From an uncultured Clostridia bacterium (GTDB taxonomy: Bacteria > Bacillota > Clostridia > Lachnospirales > Lachnospiraceae), in NCBI GenBank assembly GCA_947088195.1, contig CAMUFS010000016.1, positions 1-18,387 on the forward strand: DNA of 18,387 bases. Direction: 5' to 3'. Under the pieces are notes generated by a model. That model worked only from the letters and a program-made list of their open reading frames with translations. It made no database searches and was not told the origin of the DNA. Below are positions 7,119 to 15,125 of this stretch, in pieces. Numbering within the stretch: the stretch's first letter is position 1; each line of letters begins with the position of its first letter. The translations under genes and the position numbers were made by a program.

Positions 7119-9111
7119 CCATACAAAGGAAAAAGAACTTACCGTGGGTTTTATCGGAAATCCAAATTGTGGTAAAACTACGTTGTTTAATGCATTTACA
7201 GGTGCAAACCTTAAGGTGGCAAATTGGCCGGGAGTTACCGTGGAGCGCGTGGAGGGCAGTACGGTATATCAGGGCAGTACACTTAAGCTTATCGATCTGC
7301 CGGGTATCTATAGCCTGACTTCCTATTCCATTGAGGAGAAGGTTTCAAGAAAATGCATTATGGAAGAAAATATTGATGTGATTATTAATGTGGTGGATGC
7401 TTCTTCTCTGGAAAGGAACCTGTATCTGACGCTGCAGCTTTTGGAGATGGGAAAACCGGTAATCTTAGCGCTCAATATGATGGATGTTGTGGAAGAGCGG
7501 GGAATGGAGATTGATCTGCATCGTCTTCCTGAGATGCTTGGCGGGATTCCCGTGGTTCCGGTTTCGGCGCGCAAGAGAAGTGGGCTGGATGTTCTTCTTC
7601 ATGCGGTGCTTCATCATTATGAGGAAGGAGTAGGCGGAAGGGTAGTTCACTATGGGACAGAGCTTGAGGAGGCGATCGCTCGGACACAGGCATCTTTGCA
7701 GGAGAATTATGGTGAGTTGACACACATCCGATGGTATGCGATTAAGCTGCTGGAGCAGGACGAGGAGATTATTCAATATTATCCAAAGGCGGCTGTATCG
7801 GAGAAAATTAATTATGAAAAGCAGATTATTCATCAAAAGTATAATTATATTGATGAGATTATAGAGGATACACTTTTTCATAAGGACAGCAAGGCGCTGG
7901 CGACAGATAAGGTGGATCAATTTTTGACACATCCAGTGTGGGGAGTTCCAATTTTTCTTGGAATTATGGCATTGGTGTTTTTTATGACCTTTACGGTGGG
8001 AGATTTTTTAAAGGGATATTTTGAGATTGGATTGGAAATATTTTCGGGGGCAGTGTCCTCCATGCTGACAAGCATTGGCGTGGCGGAATGGCTGAAATCA
8101 TTGCTGGTGGATGGAATTATTGCAGGAGTTGGCGGCATTCTTACTTTTTTGCCTAATATCTTTATTTTATTTTTGGCGCTTGCCTTTTTGGAGGACAGCG
8201 GTTATATGGCGAGAGTGGCTTATATTATGGATGGCATTATGAGTATGCTTGGGCTGTCCGGCAAGGCATTTCTTCCCATGGTGCTTGGATTTGGGTGTAC
8301 GGTGCCGGCGGTTATGGCAACCAGAGCCCTTGAGAGAGAGAAGGACAGAAAAAGGACGATTCTTATCACACCATTTATGTCTTGCTCGGCAAGGCTGCCT
8401 ATCTATGTATTGTTTGCAGAAATGTTTTTTGGTAAATATGCCATGCTTGCTGCCTATTCGCTGTACCTTGCCGGAGTGCTTGTGGCGATCGGTGTTGCGC
8501 TGGTAATAAGCCGTATGGATAAGGAGCGTGCAGAAGGTACTCTTTTAATTGAGCTTCCTGAATATAAAAGTCCTAATGCGAGAACGATAGCAATTTATGT
8601 TTGGGAAAAGGTGAAGGACTATCTGACTAAGGCAGGTACAACAATCTTTATTGCCTCCATTATTTTGTGGTTTTTATTGAATTTTAATATACATGGAATG
8701 ACAGAACAGGTGTCGGAGAGCTTTGGTGCAGGTATTGGTAAGATATTGGAGCCAGTGCTTAGGCCGGCAGGACTTGGCATGTGGCAGATAGGGGTGGCTT
8801 TGATTTCTGGTATCTCTGCCAAGGAAGTGGTAGTATCCAGTTTTTCGGTGCTATTTGGCATTGGAAATATTAACTCTGCGTCAGGAATGACAGAGCTTTC
8901 TTCTATTCTTGCCGGAGTCGGCTTTACTGGATTGAATGCCTATGCACTGATGGTTTTTTGTCTTTTATACATTCCGTGTGTTGCTACAATCGCTACCATT
9001 AAGAAGGAGACACATTCTGTGAAATGGACACTTGGTATGCTTTCATTTCAGCTTGTTTTTGCATGGTTGATGGCTGTGCTAGTGTATCAGATAGGAGGGA
9101 TTTTCGTTTGA
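7111..9111 (+). CDS. feoB: Ferrous iron transporter B
   Basis: A 666-residue Fe(II) transporter. The N-terminal G domain shows G1 GNPNCGKTT (residues 16-24), the G2 region around PGVTVE (40-45), G3 DLPG (62-65) and G4 NMMD (122-125). After a helical GDI-like region (about 170-265) comes the membrane part from about residue 275, with the two Gate motifs: GFGCTVPA, whose Cys396 is the presumed metal-contacting residue, followed by SCSARLPIY, and later ISAKEVVVSS. Length is at the short end of the family. FeoB takes up ferrous iron, fitting an anaerobic gut or sediment habitat. The last codons contain GGAGGG (9094-9099), the ribosome site for the next small gene, which starts on the feoB stop. 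Confidence 0.95.
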   Translation: MPNHTKEKELTVGFIGNPNCGKTTLFNAFTGANLKVANWPGVTVERVEGSTVYQGSTLKLIDLPGIYSLTSYSIEEKVSRKCIMEENIDVIINVVDASSLERNLYLTLQLLEMGKPVILALNMMDVVEERGMEIDLHRLPEMLGGIPVVPVSARKRSGLDVLLHAVLHHYEEGVGGRVVHYGTELEEAIARTQASLQENYGELTHIRWYAIKLLEQDEEIIQYYPKAAVSEKINYEKQIIHQKYNYIDEIIEDTLFHKDSKALATDKVDQFLTHPVWGVPIFLGIMALVFFMTFTVGDFLKGYFEIGLEIFSGAVSSMLTSIGVAEWLKSLLVDGIIAGVGGILTFLPNIFILFLALAFLEDSGYMARVAYIMDGIMSMLGLSGKAFLPMVLGFGCTVPAVMATRALEREKDRKRTILITPFMSCSARLPIYVLFAEMFFGKYAMLAAYSLYLAGVLVAIGVALVISRMDKERAEGTLLIELPEYKSPNARTIAIYVWEKVKDYLTKAGTTIFIASIILWFLLNFNIHGMTEQVSESFGAGIGKILEPVLRPAGLGMWQIGVALISGISAKEVVVSSFSVLFGIGNINSASGMTELSSILAGVGFTGLNAYALMVFCLLYIPCVATIATIKKETHSVKWTLGMLSFQLVFAWLMAVLVYQIGGIFV

Positions 9112-9248
9112 TGCCGACAATACTCATAGGAGGTATTCTCTGTTTTGCAGTAGCTTTGGCAGTAAGAAAAAGCGTTAAGGATTTAAAAAATCATCATTGT
9201 TGTGGAAATTGTAATGGTTGTATTGGAAAGAACACCTGCAAAGAGTAA
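9111..9248 (+). CDS. FeoB-associated small Cys-rich membrane protein
   Basis: A 45-residue mini-protein. One N-terminal membrane helix (about residues 3-18, ILIGGILCFAVALAV) is followed by a basic linker (RKSVKDLK) and a Cys/His cluster: H28, H29, C30, C31, C34, C37 and C43. This matches the FeoB-associated Cys-rich membrane protein family found downstream of feoB in clostridia. I choose ATG 9111, which shares its A with the feoB stop; TTG 9108 is equally in frame and closer to the GGAGGG at 9094-9099. The Cys cluster suggests iron binding, redox sensing or delivery near the FeoB channel, perhaps replacing FeoC; that role is inference. Confidence 0.85.
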   Translation: MPTILIGGILCFAVALAVRKSVKDLKNHHCCGNCNGCIGKNTCKE

Positions 9249-9267
9249 AAATACATAGAATATAAAT

Positions 9268-9297
9268 CGAGCAGAAGAAGGAAATTTCTTCTGCTCG
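9268..9297. terminator. Bidirectional hairpin between convergent feo and uxaC operons
   Basis: A perfect 12-bp inverted repeat, CGAGCAGAAGAA (9268-9279) and TTCTTCTGCTCG (9286-9297), with a 6-base loop. It lies 19 bases after the Cys-rich gene and 12 bases beyond the uxaC stop on the other strand. U-tracts are weak on both sides (ATTTATA on the minus strand), but position and symmetry favour a shared terminator. Confidence 0.75.
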
Positions 9298-9309
9298 CAA
9301 GGTTATATC

Positions 9310-10722
9310 TTAAAGATTTTTAAATTCAAAATATCTAACTGCATTATTATAAGAAATGCCTTCTACAATTTCCTTTAATGTTTTTTGATCATTTGGATAT
9401 TCTCCGTTTTCTACCCAGCCTCCAATAATATCACAGAGTATCCTTCTAAAATACTCATGTCTGGTATAAGATAGAAAGCTTCTGGAGTCTGTCAGCATAC
9501 CAATAAAGTTGCCAAGCACACCTAAGTTTGCCAGAGTGGTCATCTGCTCTGTCATGCCAAGCTTGTGATCGTTAAACCACCATGCGGAGCCTTGCTGAAT
9601 CTTGCCAATCGCATCGGGAGATTGGAAACAACCAATAATGGTACCAATGGAAGCATTGTCATTTGGATTCAGGGAATACAGCACAGTTTTTGGCAGCTCG
9701 TCAGTTGCATTCAAGGCATTTAAGAAATCAGCCATGGAAGCAGAGGGCGCATAGTTGTCAATACAGTCAAAGCCTGTATCTGGCCCAAGCTGGTTAAAGC
9801 GGAAAATATTATTGTCGCGCTTGCAGCCATAATGAAGCTGCATAATCCAACCGCGCTTATGGTATTCTTTTCCGACAAAGATCATAAATGCTGTCTTAAA
9901 TTTTAATTGTTCTTCGTAAGATACACTGCCGCCGGACATGCGTTTTGCAAAGATAGCTTCCAGTTCTTCCTCAGAGGCAGGATTGTACATAACATAATTC
10001 AATGCATGATCGGATACACAGCATCCCATGGAAGCAAAGAAATCCATACGATTCTTAAGAGCATCTTTCAGAGCAGCAAAGGTGCGAATCTCTGTCATGC
10101 CCGCTGCCGATGCCAGCTTAGCAAGATAATCCATATAATCTGGTTTTTCAATATTCATGGCTTTATCAGGACGCCATGCAGGAAGCACCTGTACATCAAA
10201 GCTGTCATCCTCCGCAATCTTTTTGTGCCACTCTAAAGTATCAGCCGGATCATCTGTGGTACAGATCAATGTGACATTGGACTGGCGTATAATATTTCTC
10301 ACGCTCATGCTGTCTTCCTGAAGCTTAGCATTGCACAGATTCCACACTTCCTCAGCCGTGTCCCCATTCAGGGCACCCATATAGCCAAAATATCTCTGAA
10401 GCTCTAAGTGGCTCCAGTGGTAGAGAGGATTTCCAATCGCTTTGGAAAGGGACTCTGCCCATTTTTGGAATTTTTCTCTGTCAGGTGCATCTCCTGTGAT
10501 ATAGCGCTCCTCCACGCCACAGCTTCTCATAACACGCCACTTATAGTGATCGCCACCAAGCCAAACCTGTGTAATATTATTAAACTTTCTGTCCTCAGCA
10601 ATCTCCTGTGGATTGATATGACAGTGATAATCAAGCACTGGCATCTTCTCAGCATAATCGTGAAATAATGCTTTTGCTGTGTCCGTGGATAATAAGAAAT
10701 CCTTGTCCATAAATTGTTTCAT
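9310..10722 (-). CDS. uxaC: Uronate isomerase
   Basis: A 470-residue cytosolic isomerase of the amidohydrolase-like fold, converting D-galacturonate to tagaturonate (and D-glucuronate to fructuronate), first step of the pathway completed by the divergent genes. The family opening is clear: MDKDFLLSTDTAKALFHDYA, then DYHCHINP with the metal-binding His33-x-His35. Other conserved stretches are WLGGDHYKWR, LQRYFG, CTTDDPADTLEWH, VLPAWRPDKAM, MQLHYG and GMLTDSRSFLSYTRHEYFRR. I choose the ATG at 10722: it has AAGGAGG (10731-10737) eight bases upstream. An open frame to 10764 would overlap the regulator gene. It lies 13 bases after that gene, whose stop codon overlaps the uxaC ribosome site, so both are co-transcribed. 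Confidence 0.96.
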   Translation of the reverse strand: MKQFMDKDFLLSTDTAKALFHDYAEKMPVLDYHCHINPQEIAEDRKFNNITQVWLGGDHYKWRVMRSCGVEERYITGDAPDREKFQKWAESLSKAIGNPLYHWSHLELQRYFGYMGALNGDTAEEVWNLCNAKLQEDSMSVRNIIRQSNVTLICTTDDPADTLEWHKKIAEDDSFDVQVLPAWRPDKAMNIEKPDYMDYLAKLASAAGMTEIRTFAALKDALKNRMDFFASMGCCVSDHALNYVMYNPASEEELEAIFAKRMSGGSVSYEEQLKFKTAFMIFVGKEYHKRGWIMQLHYGCKRDNNIFRFNQLGPDTGFDCIDNYAPSASMADFLNALNATDELPKTVLYSLNPNDNASIGTIIGCFQSPDAIGKIQQGSAWWFNDHKLGMTEQMTTLANLGVLGNFIGMLTDSRSFLSYTRHEYFRRILCDIIGGWVENGEYPNDQKTLKEIVEGISYNNAVRYFEFKNL

Positions 10723-10735
10723 GTATAAATCCTCC

Positions 10736-11737
10736 TTAAATATTTGTGGTTTTGCGGTATACAATGTCAGCAGAAATCATGGTTCTGGAAGGGACATCAT
10801 ATCCGTCAAAAATACGCATCAAAGTGTTGACTGTGTTGACGCAGAGCGCTTCCACTTTTGTGTCGATCGAGGTCAGCTCTGGTTCTGCACAGGTGGCGAG
10901 AATAGAGTTATTGTAGCCAGCGATACTGATATCCTCAGGTACAGATAAATGGTTGTGGAGGGCAAATTTTAGTGCACCCACCGCAAGGGAATCATCTGAG
11001 GTTATCACGCTGTCAATCTGCATACCATCCCGATAAAGGCGTGTGATGGTATCTCTCGCATCCTTTATATCTTTTTTGCACATCTGCATGTATTGCTCTC
11101 GCACAGGCATACTGTTATGAGAAAGGGCAGCGAGATATCCTTCTCTCTTGCGCGCACCGCTGTAGGAATTACTGGTATATAGATAGAGAAGACTTTGTCT
11201 GCCATTCTTTATCAGTTGATCCGTAATGCCATATATGGCATGAAAATCATCACATAAAGTACAAAAGATATTTTCACCCTCCAAAAAACCATTGACCAGC
11301 ATAATAGGGAGCTGTGTGGAGGCGGCAATAATATATGCATTATCCTCCATCCGAGGCTCCAAAAACTTAGAGCCAACCATAATAATGGCATCTACACGCT
11401 TGGAGAGCAGAAGCTCCAATGATTTCTTTTTATTTTCAATATCATAGCCAGTACAGCACAGGATACTGTCATAATCATGACTGCGGAGTTCATGCTCCGT
11501 ATAATAGACTGCGTTGGCGAGATAGATGTCAGAGGAGTCCGTGCACATAATACCGATGGTTTTCATGGTATTAAGCCCAAGACCTCTGGCAAAAATATTC
11601 GGCGTGTAGCCAAGCTCTTCCATAACGGCAAGGACTTTATTTTTGGTCTGCTCACTGACATTCGGGTTGCCGTTTAGCACGCGGGAGACGGTAGCGATGG
11701 AAACGCCTGCTTTTTCCGATACATCATAAATGTTCAC
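10736..11737 (-). CDS. LacI-family transcriptional regulator of the uxa/kdg cluster
   Basis: A 333-residue repressor-type protein. The N-terminal DNA-binding domain is canonical: NIYDVSEKAGVSIATVSRVLNG with recognition helix ATVSRVL, then the hinge region ELGYTPNIFARGL. The periplasmic-binding-like effector domain follows (TIGIMCTDSSD, KRVDAIIMVGS, VITSDDSLAVGALKFAL, PEDISIAGYNNS, LTSIDTKVEAL). I choose GTG 11737, giving the usual M-N-I-Y-D-V start with AAGGAG (11746-11751) eight bases upstream; GTG 11764 is also in frame but would add nine residues and lacks that spacing. It is the first gene of an operon with uxaC, and an operator lies between its promoter and start, so it probably represses itself. 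Effector is probably a uronate pathway intermediate such as galacturonate, tagaturonate or KDG (inference). Confidence 0.9.
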   Translation of the reverse strand: MNIYDVSEKAGVSIATVSRVLNGNPNVSEQTKNKVLAVMEELGYTPNIFARGLGLNTMKTIGIMCTDSSDIYLANAVYYTEHELRSHDYDSILCCTGYDIENKKKSLELLLSKRVDAIIMVGSKFLEPRMEDNAYIIAASTQLPIMLVNGFLEGENIFCTLCDDFHAIYGITDQLIKNGRQSLLYLYTSNSYSGARKREGYLAALSHNSMPVREQYMQMCKKDIKDARDTITRLYRDGMQIDSVITSDDSLAVGALKFALHNHLSVPEDISIAGYNNSILATCAEPELTSIDTKVEALCVNTVNTLMRIFDGYDVPSRTMISADIVYRKTTNI

Positions 11738-11794
11738 ATCTGTCACTCCTTTACTATCCTGCACAACTGTTCGGGGTAAGGTCTGCGCGGCGGT

Positions 11795-11808
11795 TGTAAG
11801 CGCTTACA
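11795..11808. promoter_or_regulatory. Operator O1, LacI/CcpA-type palindrome (regulator-uxaC side)
   Basis: TGTAAGCGCTTACA is a perfect 14-bp palindrome with central CpG, the form expected for LacI-family binding. It begins 11 bases downstream of the -10 box of the minus-strand promoter, over the expected transcript start region. It also fits the CcpA cre consensus TGWNANCGNTNWCA at every position, so either or both proteins could use it. Confidence 0.8.
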
Positions 11809-11819
11809 CATCTAAAAGA

Positions 11820-11848
11820 ATTATACTATGAAAATGAAAGATTAGCAA
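11820..11848 (-). promoter_or_regulatory. Promoter of the regulator-uxaC operon
   Basis: Reading the minus strand: TTGCTA (11848-11843), 17-base spacer, perfect TATAAT (11825-11820). Transcription should start near 11813, just before O1, leaving a leader of about 75 bases. Confidence 0.7.
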
Positions 11849-11935
11849 TAAAAACTTTACTTAAAAATAATTCGATCTATTCTATTTAAAAAGGATTATA
11901 ATTATAATATTTTGGTAAAATATATTAAAATGGAA

Positions 11936-11964
11936 TTGACTTCTGTATGGTTTTTATGTAAAAT
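11936..11964 (+). promoter_or_regulatory. Promoter of the uxaB-uxaA operon
   Basis: TTGACT (11936-11941), 17-base spacer, TAAAAT (11959-11964). The expected start near 11971 coincides with operator O2. The leader to the uxaB ATG would be about 110 bases. Confidence 0.78.
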
Positions 11965-11970
11965 AGTGAA

Positions 11971-11984
11971 TGTAAGCACTTACA
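11971..11984. promoter_or_regulatory. Operator O2, LacI-type near-palindrome (uxaB side)
   Basis: TGTAAGCACTTACA has the same half-sites as O1 (TGTAAG and CTTACA) but central CA instead of CG, so it is an imperfect copy. It begins 7 bases after the -10 box, where a bound repressor would block initiation or escape. The lost CpG makes it a poorer cre match than O1. Confidence 0.75.
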
Positions 11985-12026
11985 TGTGCACGTGTAAACA
12001 AAGCCATGTAAGAAAAATCAGAATAT

Positions 12027-12054
12027 GCTGTAATTTTATTCAATGAATTGCAGC
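12027..12054 (+). other. Hairpin in the uxaB leader
   Basis: GCTGTAATT (12027-12035) pairs with AATTGCAGC (12046-12054) over 9 bp with one U-G pair and a 10-base loop. It ends 13 bases before the GAGGTG ribosome site. No U-tract follows, so it is not a terminator; it may stabilise the mRNA or be incidental. Confidence 0.4.
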
Positions 12055-12080
12055 CCAAATAATGGATGAGGTGACAAAGG

Positions 12081-13568
12081 ATGGAAACATTAAGTAAAAA
12101 GATCTCTAATGCAGCAGACAGACCAGTAAAGGTACTTCAGTTTGGGGAAGGAAATTTCCTTCGTGCCTTCGTGGATTACATGTTTGATGTAACCAATGAA
12201 AAGACAGATTTTAACGGCGGTGTTGTAATTGTTAAACCTATTGAATTTGGAAATCTTGACCGTTTTCACAAGCAGGAGTGCCAGTACACCCTGCAGCTTC
12301 GCGGCATTGAAAATGGTGCACCAAAGAAGGAAACGCGCATTATCACTTCTGTTGTCGATGCAGTGGCAGCCATTGAAGAGTATGATAAGTTTATGTCTTA
12401 TGCTAAGATGGATTCCGTCCGTTTTGTCGTGTCAAATACAACAGAGGCAGGTATCGTATTTGATGAGACAGATGATTTTCATGCATGTCCTCCAAAGACC
12501 TATCCCGGAAAATTGACAAAGCTTTTGTATGAGAGATTTAAACATTACAATGGGGCGGCTGATAAGGGGATTGTTATGATTCCATGTGAGCTGATCGCTG
12601 ACAATGGAATTGAGCTGAAAAAGTGTGTGATGAAATTTGCAGATACATGGAATTTGGGTGATGCGTTTAAGGCATGGCTGGAGGAGGCATGTTCTTTTTG
12701 CAGCACGCTGGTGGATCGCATTGTTCCGGGGTATCCGAGAGAGGAAGCAGAGGAGCTTTGTAAGGAGTTCGGCTATGTAGATGAGCTGATTGATACGGCG
12801 GAGATTTTTGGTCTGTGGGTGATTGAGAGTGATAAGGATCTGGAGGCACTTAAGAAGGAGCTTCCATTTAATGAAGCAGGTCTGCCAGTGGTATTTACTA
12901 AGGATCATCATCCATATAAGGAGAGAAAGGTTCGTATTTTAAATGGGGCGCATACTTCTTTTGTTCCAACCTCTTTCTTGGCAGGAAATGATCTGGTGAA
13001 ACAGTCTATGGATGACAAGGTGATTCGCAGGTTTATGGAGGAGACGTTGGCAGATGAGGTTATTCCTACCTTGTCACTGCCAGCGGAGGAGTGTAAAGAG
13101 TTTGCGGCAGCTGTTACAGAGCGTTTCTGCAATCCATATATTAAACATAGATTGCTTGATATTACATTAAATTCTATTTCTAAGTGGGAAGCTCGCTGTA
13201 TGCCATCCTTCTTGGGTTATGTTGAAAAGTTTGGGAAGCTGCCAAAATATTTGACCTTTTCTCTTGCGGCAGAGATGTGCTTTTATGCAACGCAGAAGGA
13301 TGGGGAGGCAAATGGAGGCTATTGCTTGATTGGAGAGAGAAACGGCGAAGAGTATGTGATTCGCGATGACAGATTTGTTCTTGATTTCTTTAAGGAAAAC
13401 TCTTCTAAGGAGCCAAAGGAGTATGCCAAGGCATTCCTTAGCAATACAAAGTTTTTTGGCGGAGAGGATCTGAGCAAGATAGAAGGACTTGTGGATACTG
13501 TGGCAGGTTATGTGGCAGATATTCGCGCAAATGGCATGAGAGCAGTGGTTGACAGGTTAGTTGGCTAA
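12081..13568 (+). CDS. uxaB: Tagaturonate reductase (altronate oxidoreductase)
   Basis: A 495-residue NADH-dependent enzyme of the long-chain mannitol dehydrogenase family, reducing tagaturonate to altronate. The N-terminal cofactor site reads VLQFGEGNFLRAF (residues 19-31), followed by VVSNTTEAGI in the Rossmann domain. The catalytic-region motif K283-V-R-I-L-N-G-A-H-T-S lies in the C-terminal helical domain. CNPYIKHRLLDITLNSISKW and PKYLTFSLAA are typical of UxaB and UxuB relatives. The closely related fructuronate reductase (UxuB) is the main alternative; adjacency to uxaA rather than uxuA supports UxaB. ATG 12081 has GAGGTG (12068-12073) seven bases upstream. It is first in the plus-strand operon under O2. 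Confidence 0.93.
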   Translation: METLSKKISNAADRPVKVLQFGEGNFLRAFVDYMFDVTNEKTDFNGGVVIVKPIEFGNLDRFHKQECQYTLQLRGIENGAPKKETRIITSVVDAVAAIEEYDKFMSYAKMDSVRFVVSNTTEAGIVFDETDDFHACPPKTYPGKLTKLLYERFKHYNGAADKGIVMIPCELIADNGIELKKCVMKFADTWNLGDAFKAWLEEACSFCSTLVDRIVPGYPREEAEELCKEFGYVDELIDTAEIFGLWVIESDKDLEALKKELPFNEAGLPVVFTKDHHPYKERKVRILNGAHTSFVPTSFLAGNDLVKQSMDDKVIRRFMEETLADEVIPTLSLPAEECKEFAAAVTERFCNPYIKHRLLDITLNSISKWEARCMPSFLGYVEKFGKLPKYLTFSLAAEMCFYATQKDGEANGGYCLIGERNGEEYVIRDDRFVLDFFKENSSKEPKEYAKAFLSNTKFFGGEDLSKIEGLVDTVAGYVADIRANGMRAVVDRLVG

Positions 13569-13586
13569 TTGCGAGAGGAGAGATAG

Positions 13587-15068
13587 ATGCAGGATATTAT
13601 TAAGATACATCAGAATGATAATGTGGCAGTTGCATTAAAGCCAATCGCAAAGGGTACCATATTGCATGTGGCAGGTTGTGAGGTGACGGCGGCAGAGGAT
13701 ATTATGCAGGGCCATAAATTTGCTATAAAGCCAATTAAGGCTGGAGAAGCTGTTATTAAGTATGGGTTTCGCATTGGCAATGCAAAGGAAGATATTGGTG
13801 TGGGTGCGTGGATTCACACACATAATGTAAAGACTGCGTTAGGAGAGCTGTTAGAGTATTCGTATCATCCGACAGGGACGGATTTAAAAGAGACAGAGCA
13901 TGTCACCTTTGATGGATATAAACGCAAGAATGGAAAAGTTGGCGTTCGCAATGAGGTGTGGATTATCCCGACAGTGGGCTGTGTAAATGATATTGCCAAG
14001 GCACTTGAGCGTGAGGCAAAATCACTTGCCACAGGCTCGGTGGAGGATGTGATTGCATTTACTCATCCATATGGCTGTTCTCAGATGGGGGAGGATCAGG
14101 ATAATACTAGAAGGATTCTTGCAAATCTGGTGAATCATCCAAATGCGGGTGGTGTTCTTCTTCTTGGCCTTGGCTGTGAGAATAGTAATATAGAAGAGAT
14201 CAAGAAGTTTATGGGTGATTATGATAAAGACAGAGTGCGCTTCTTAGTCTGTCAAGAGGTGGAGGACGAGATGGAAGCGGGCAGGAAGCTTCTTGAGGAG
14301 CTTGCCGCTTATGCAGGAGCATGTAAGCGCGAAAAAGTGGATGCATCTGAGTTAATTATCGGTATGAAGTGTGGTGGCTCTGACGGGTTATCGGGCATTA
14401 CGGCAAATCCAACGGTAGGAGCATTCTCTGATATTTTGATCTCTAAGGGTGGAACGACAATTCTCACGGAGGTTCCTGAGATGTTTGGTGCAGAGACACT
14501 TCTTATGGATCGCTGTGCAAATGAAGAATTGTTCCACAAAACAGTAGATTTGATCAATGATTTTAAGAATTATTTTACCAGCCATAATCAGACAATCTAT
14601 GAGAATCCGTCACCGGGTAATAAGAAGGGCGGTATCTCCACATTGGAGGATAAGTCTTTGGGCTGCACGCAGAAGTCAGGAAGTGCGCTGGTTAAGGGTG
14701 TGTTGGCTTACGGGGCTCAGGTATGTGAAAAAGGTCTTAACCTTTTGAGTGCTCCCGGAAATGATCTGGTGGCGGCTACGGCTTTAGCTGCTTCTGGCGC
14801 GCATATTGTGCTGTTTACAACAGGGCGCGGCACACCGTTTGCATCTCCGGTGCCAACTGTGAAGATTTCCAGCAATTCTAATCTCTATCAGAAGAAGAGT
14901 GGATGGATTGATTTTAATGCTGGAAAGCTGGTGGAAGAGACATCCATGGAAGAATTGTCACAGGAGCTGTTTCAGTATGTGCTGGATGTAGCGTCTGGCA
15001 AGAAAGTAAAAGCAGAGGAAGCAGGCTTCCATGATATGGCGATCTTTAAACAAGGTGTTACTTTATAA
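13587..15068 (+). CDS. uxaA: Altronate dehydratase
   Basis: A 493-residue UxaA-family dehydratase converting altronate to 2-keto-3-deoxygluconate (KDG). Residues 1-95 form the SAF-type N-terminal domain (DNVAVALKPIAKGT, AGEAVIKYG, GAWIHTHNVKT). The catalytic region begins near FDGYKRKNGKVGVRNEVWIIPTVGC and contains the conserved Cys/Gly-rich stretches THPYGCSQMGEDQ, LLLGLGCENSN, MKCGGSDGLSGITANPTVG and GRGTPFASPVPTVKISSN. Family members use iron, with these Cys residues as likely ligands. It starts 18 bases after uxaB with AGGAG six bases before the ATG. The length is normal and both domains are present, unlike the split SAF/UxaA forms found in some genomes. Confidence 0.95.
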   Translation: MQDIIKIHQNDNVAVALKPIAKGTILHVAGCEVTAAEDIMQGHKFAIKPIKAGEAVIKYGFRIGNAKEDIGVGAWIHTHNVKTALGELLEYSYHPTGTDLKETEHVTFDGYKRKNGKVGVRNEVWIIPTVGCVNDIAKALEREAKSLATGSVEDVIAFTHPYGCSQMGEDQDNTRRILANLVNHPNAGGVLLLGLGCENSNIEEIKKFMGDYDKDRVRFLVCQEVEDEMEAGRKLLEELAAYAGACKREKVDASELIIGMKCGGSDGLSGITANPTVGAFSDILISKGGTTILTEVPEMFGAETLLMDRCANEELFHKTVDLINDFKNYFTSHNQTIYENPSPGNKKGGISTLEDKSLGCTQKSGSALVKGVLAYGAQVCEKGLNLLSAPGNDLVAATALAASGAHIVLFTTGRGTPFASPVPTVKISSNSNLYQKKSGWIDFNAGKLVEETSMEELSQELFQYVLDVASGKKVKAEEAGFHDMAIFKQGVTL

Positions 15069-15125
15069 CAGCATAAAAAGTAAAAATACTAGGATTGGAA
15101 GAATCCGAGGGTTCAAAAAATCTAA

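Larger units (their letters stand above)
11738..12080. other. Divergent control region between the regulator-uxaC and uxaB operons
   Basis: This 343-base gene-free stretch holds two back-to-back promoters (minus strand 11820-11848, plus strand 11936-11964), two LacI-type operators (11795-11808 and 11971-11984, centres 176 bp apart), a near-palindrome overlapping the second operator, and a leader hairpin before uxaB (12027-12054). The AT-rich core between the promoters (about 11850-11935) has no other motif I can name. Confidence 0.75.

Noticed and set aside
7465..7932. Long antisense open frames within feoB, and similar ones opposite potC, uxaB and kdgA
   Set aside because: They lie fully opposite well-supported genes, lack ribosome sites and show no protein-family features; they are shadows of codon bias.
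14322..14335. TGTAAGCGC inside uxaA, matching the left part of operator O1
   Set aside because: The right half (GAAAA) does not match CTTACA, and it lies within coding sequence; a chance half-site is more likely than an auxiliary operator.
15092..15106. GGATT/AATCC hairpin after uxaA as a terminator
   Set aside because: Only 5 bp with a 5-base loop, and the following sequence is A-rich rather than T-rich; readthrough into kdgA is likely.
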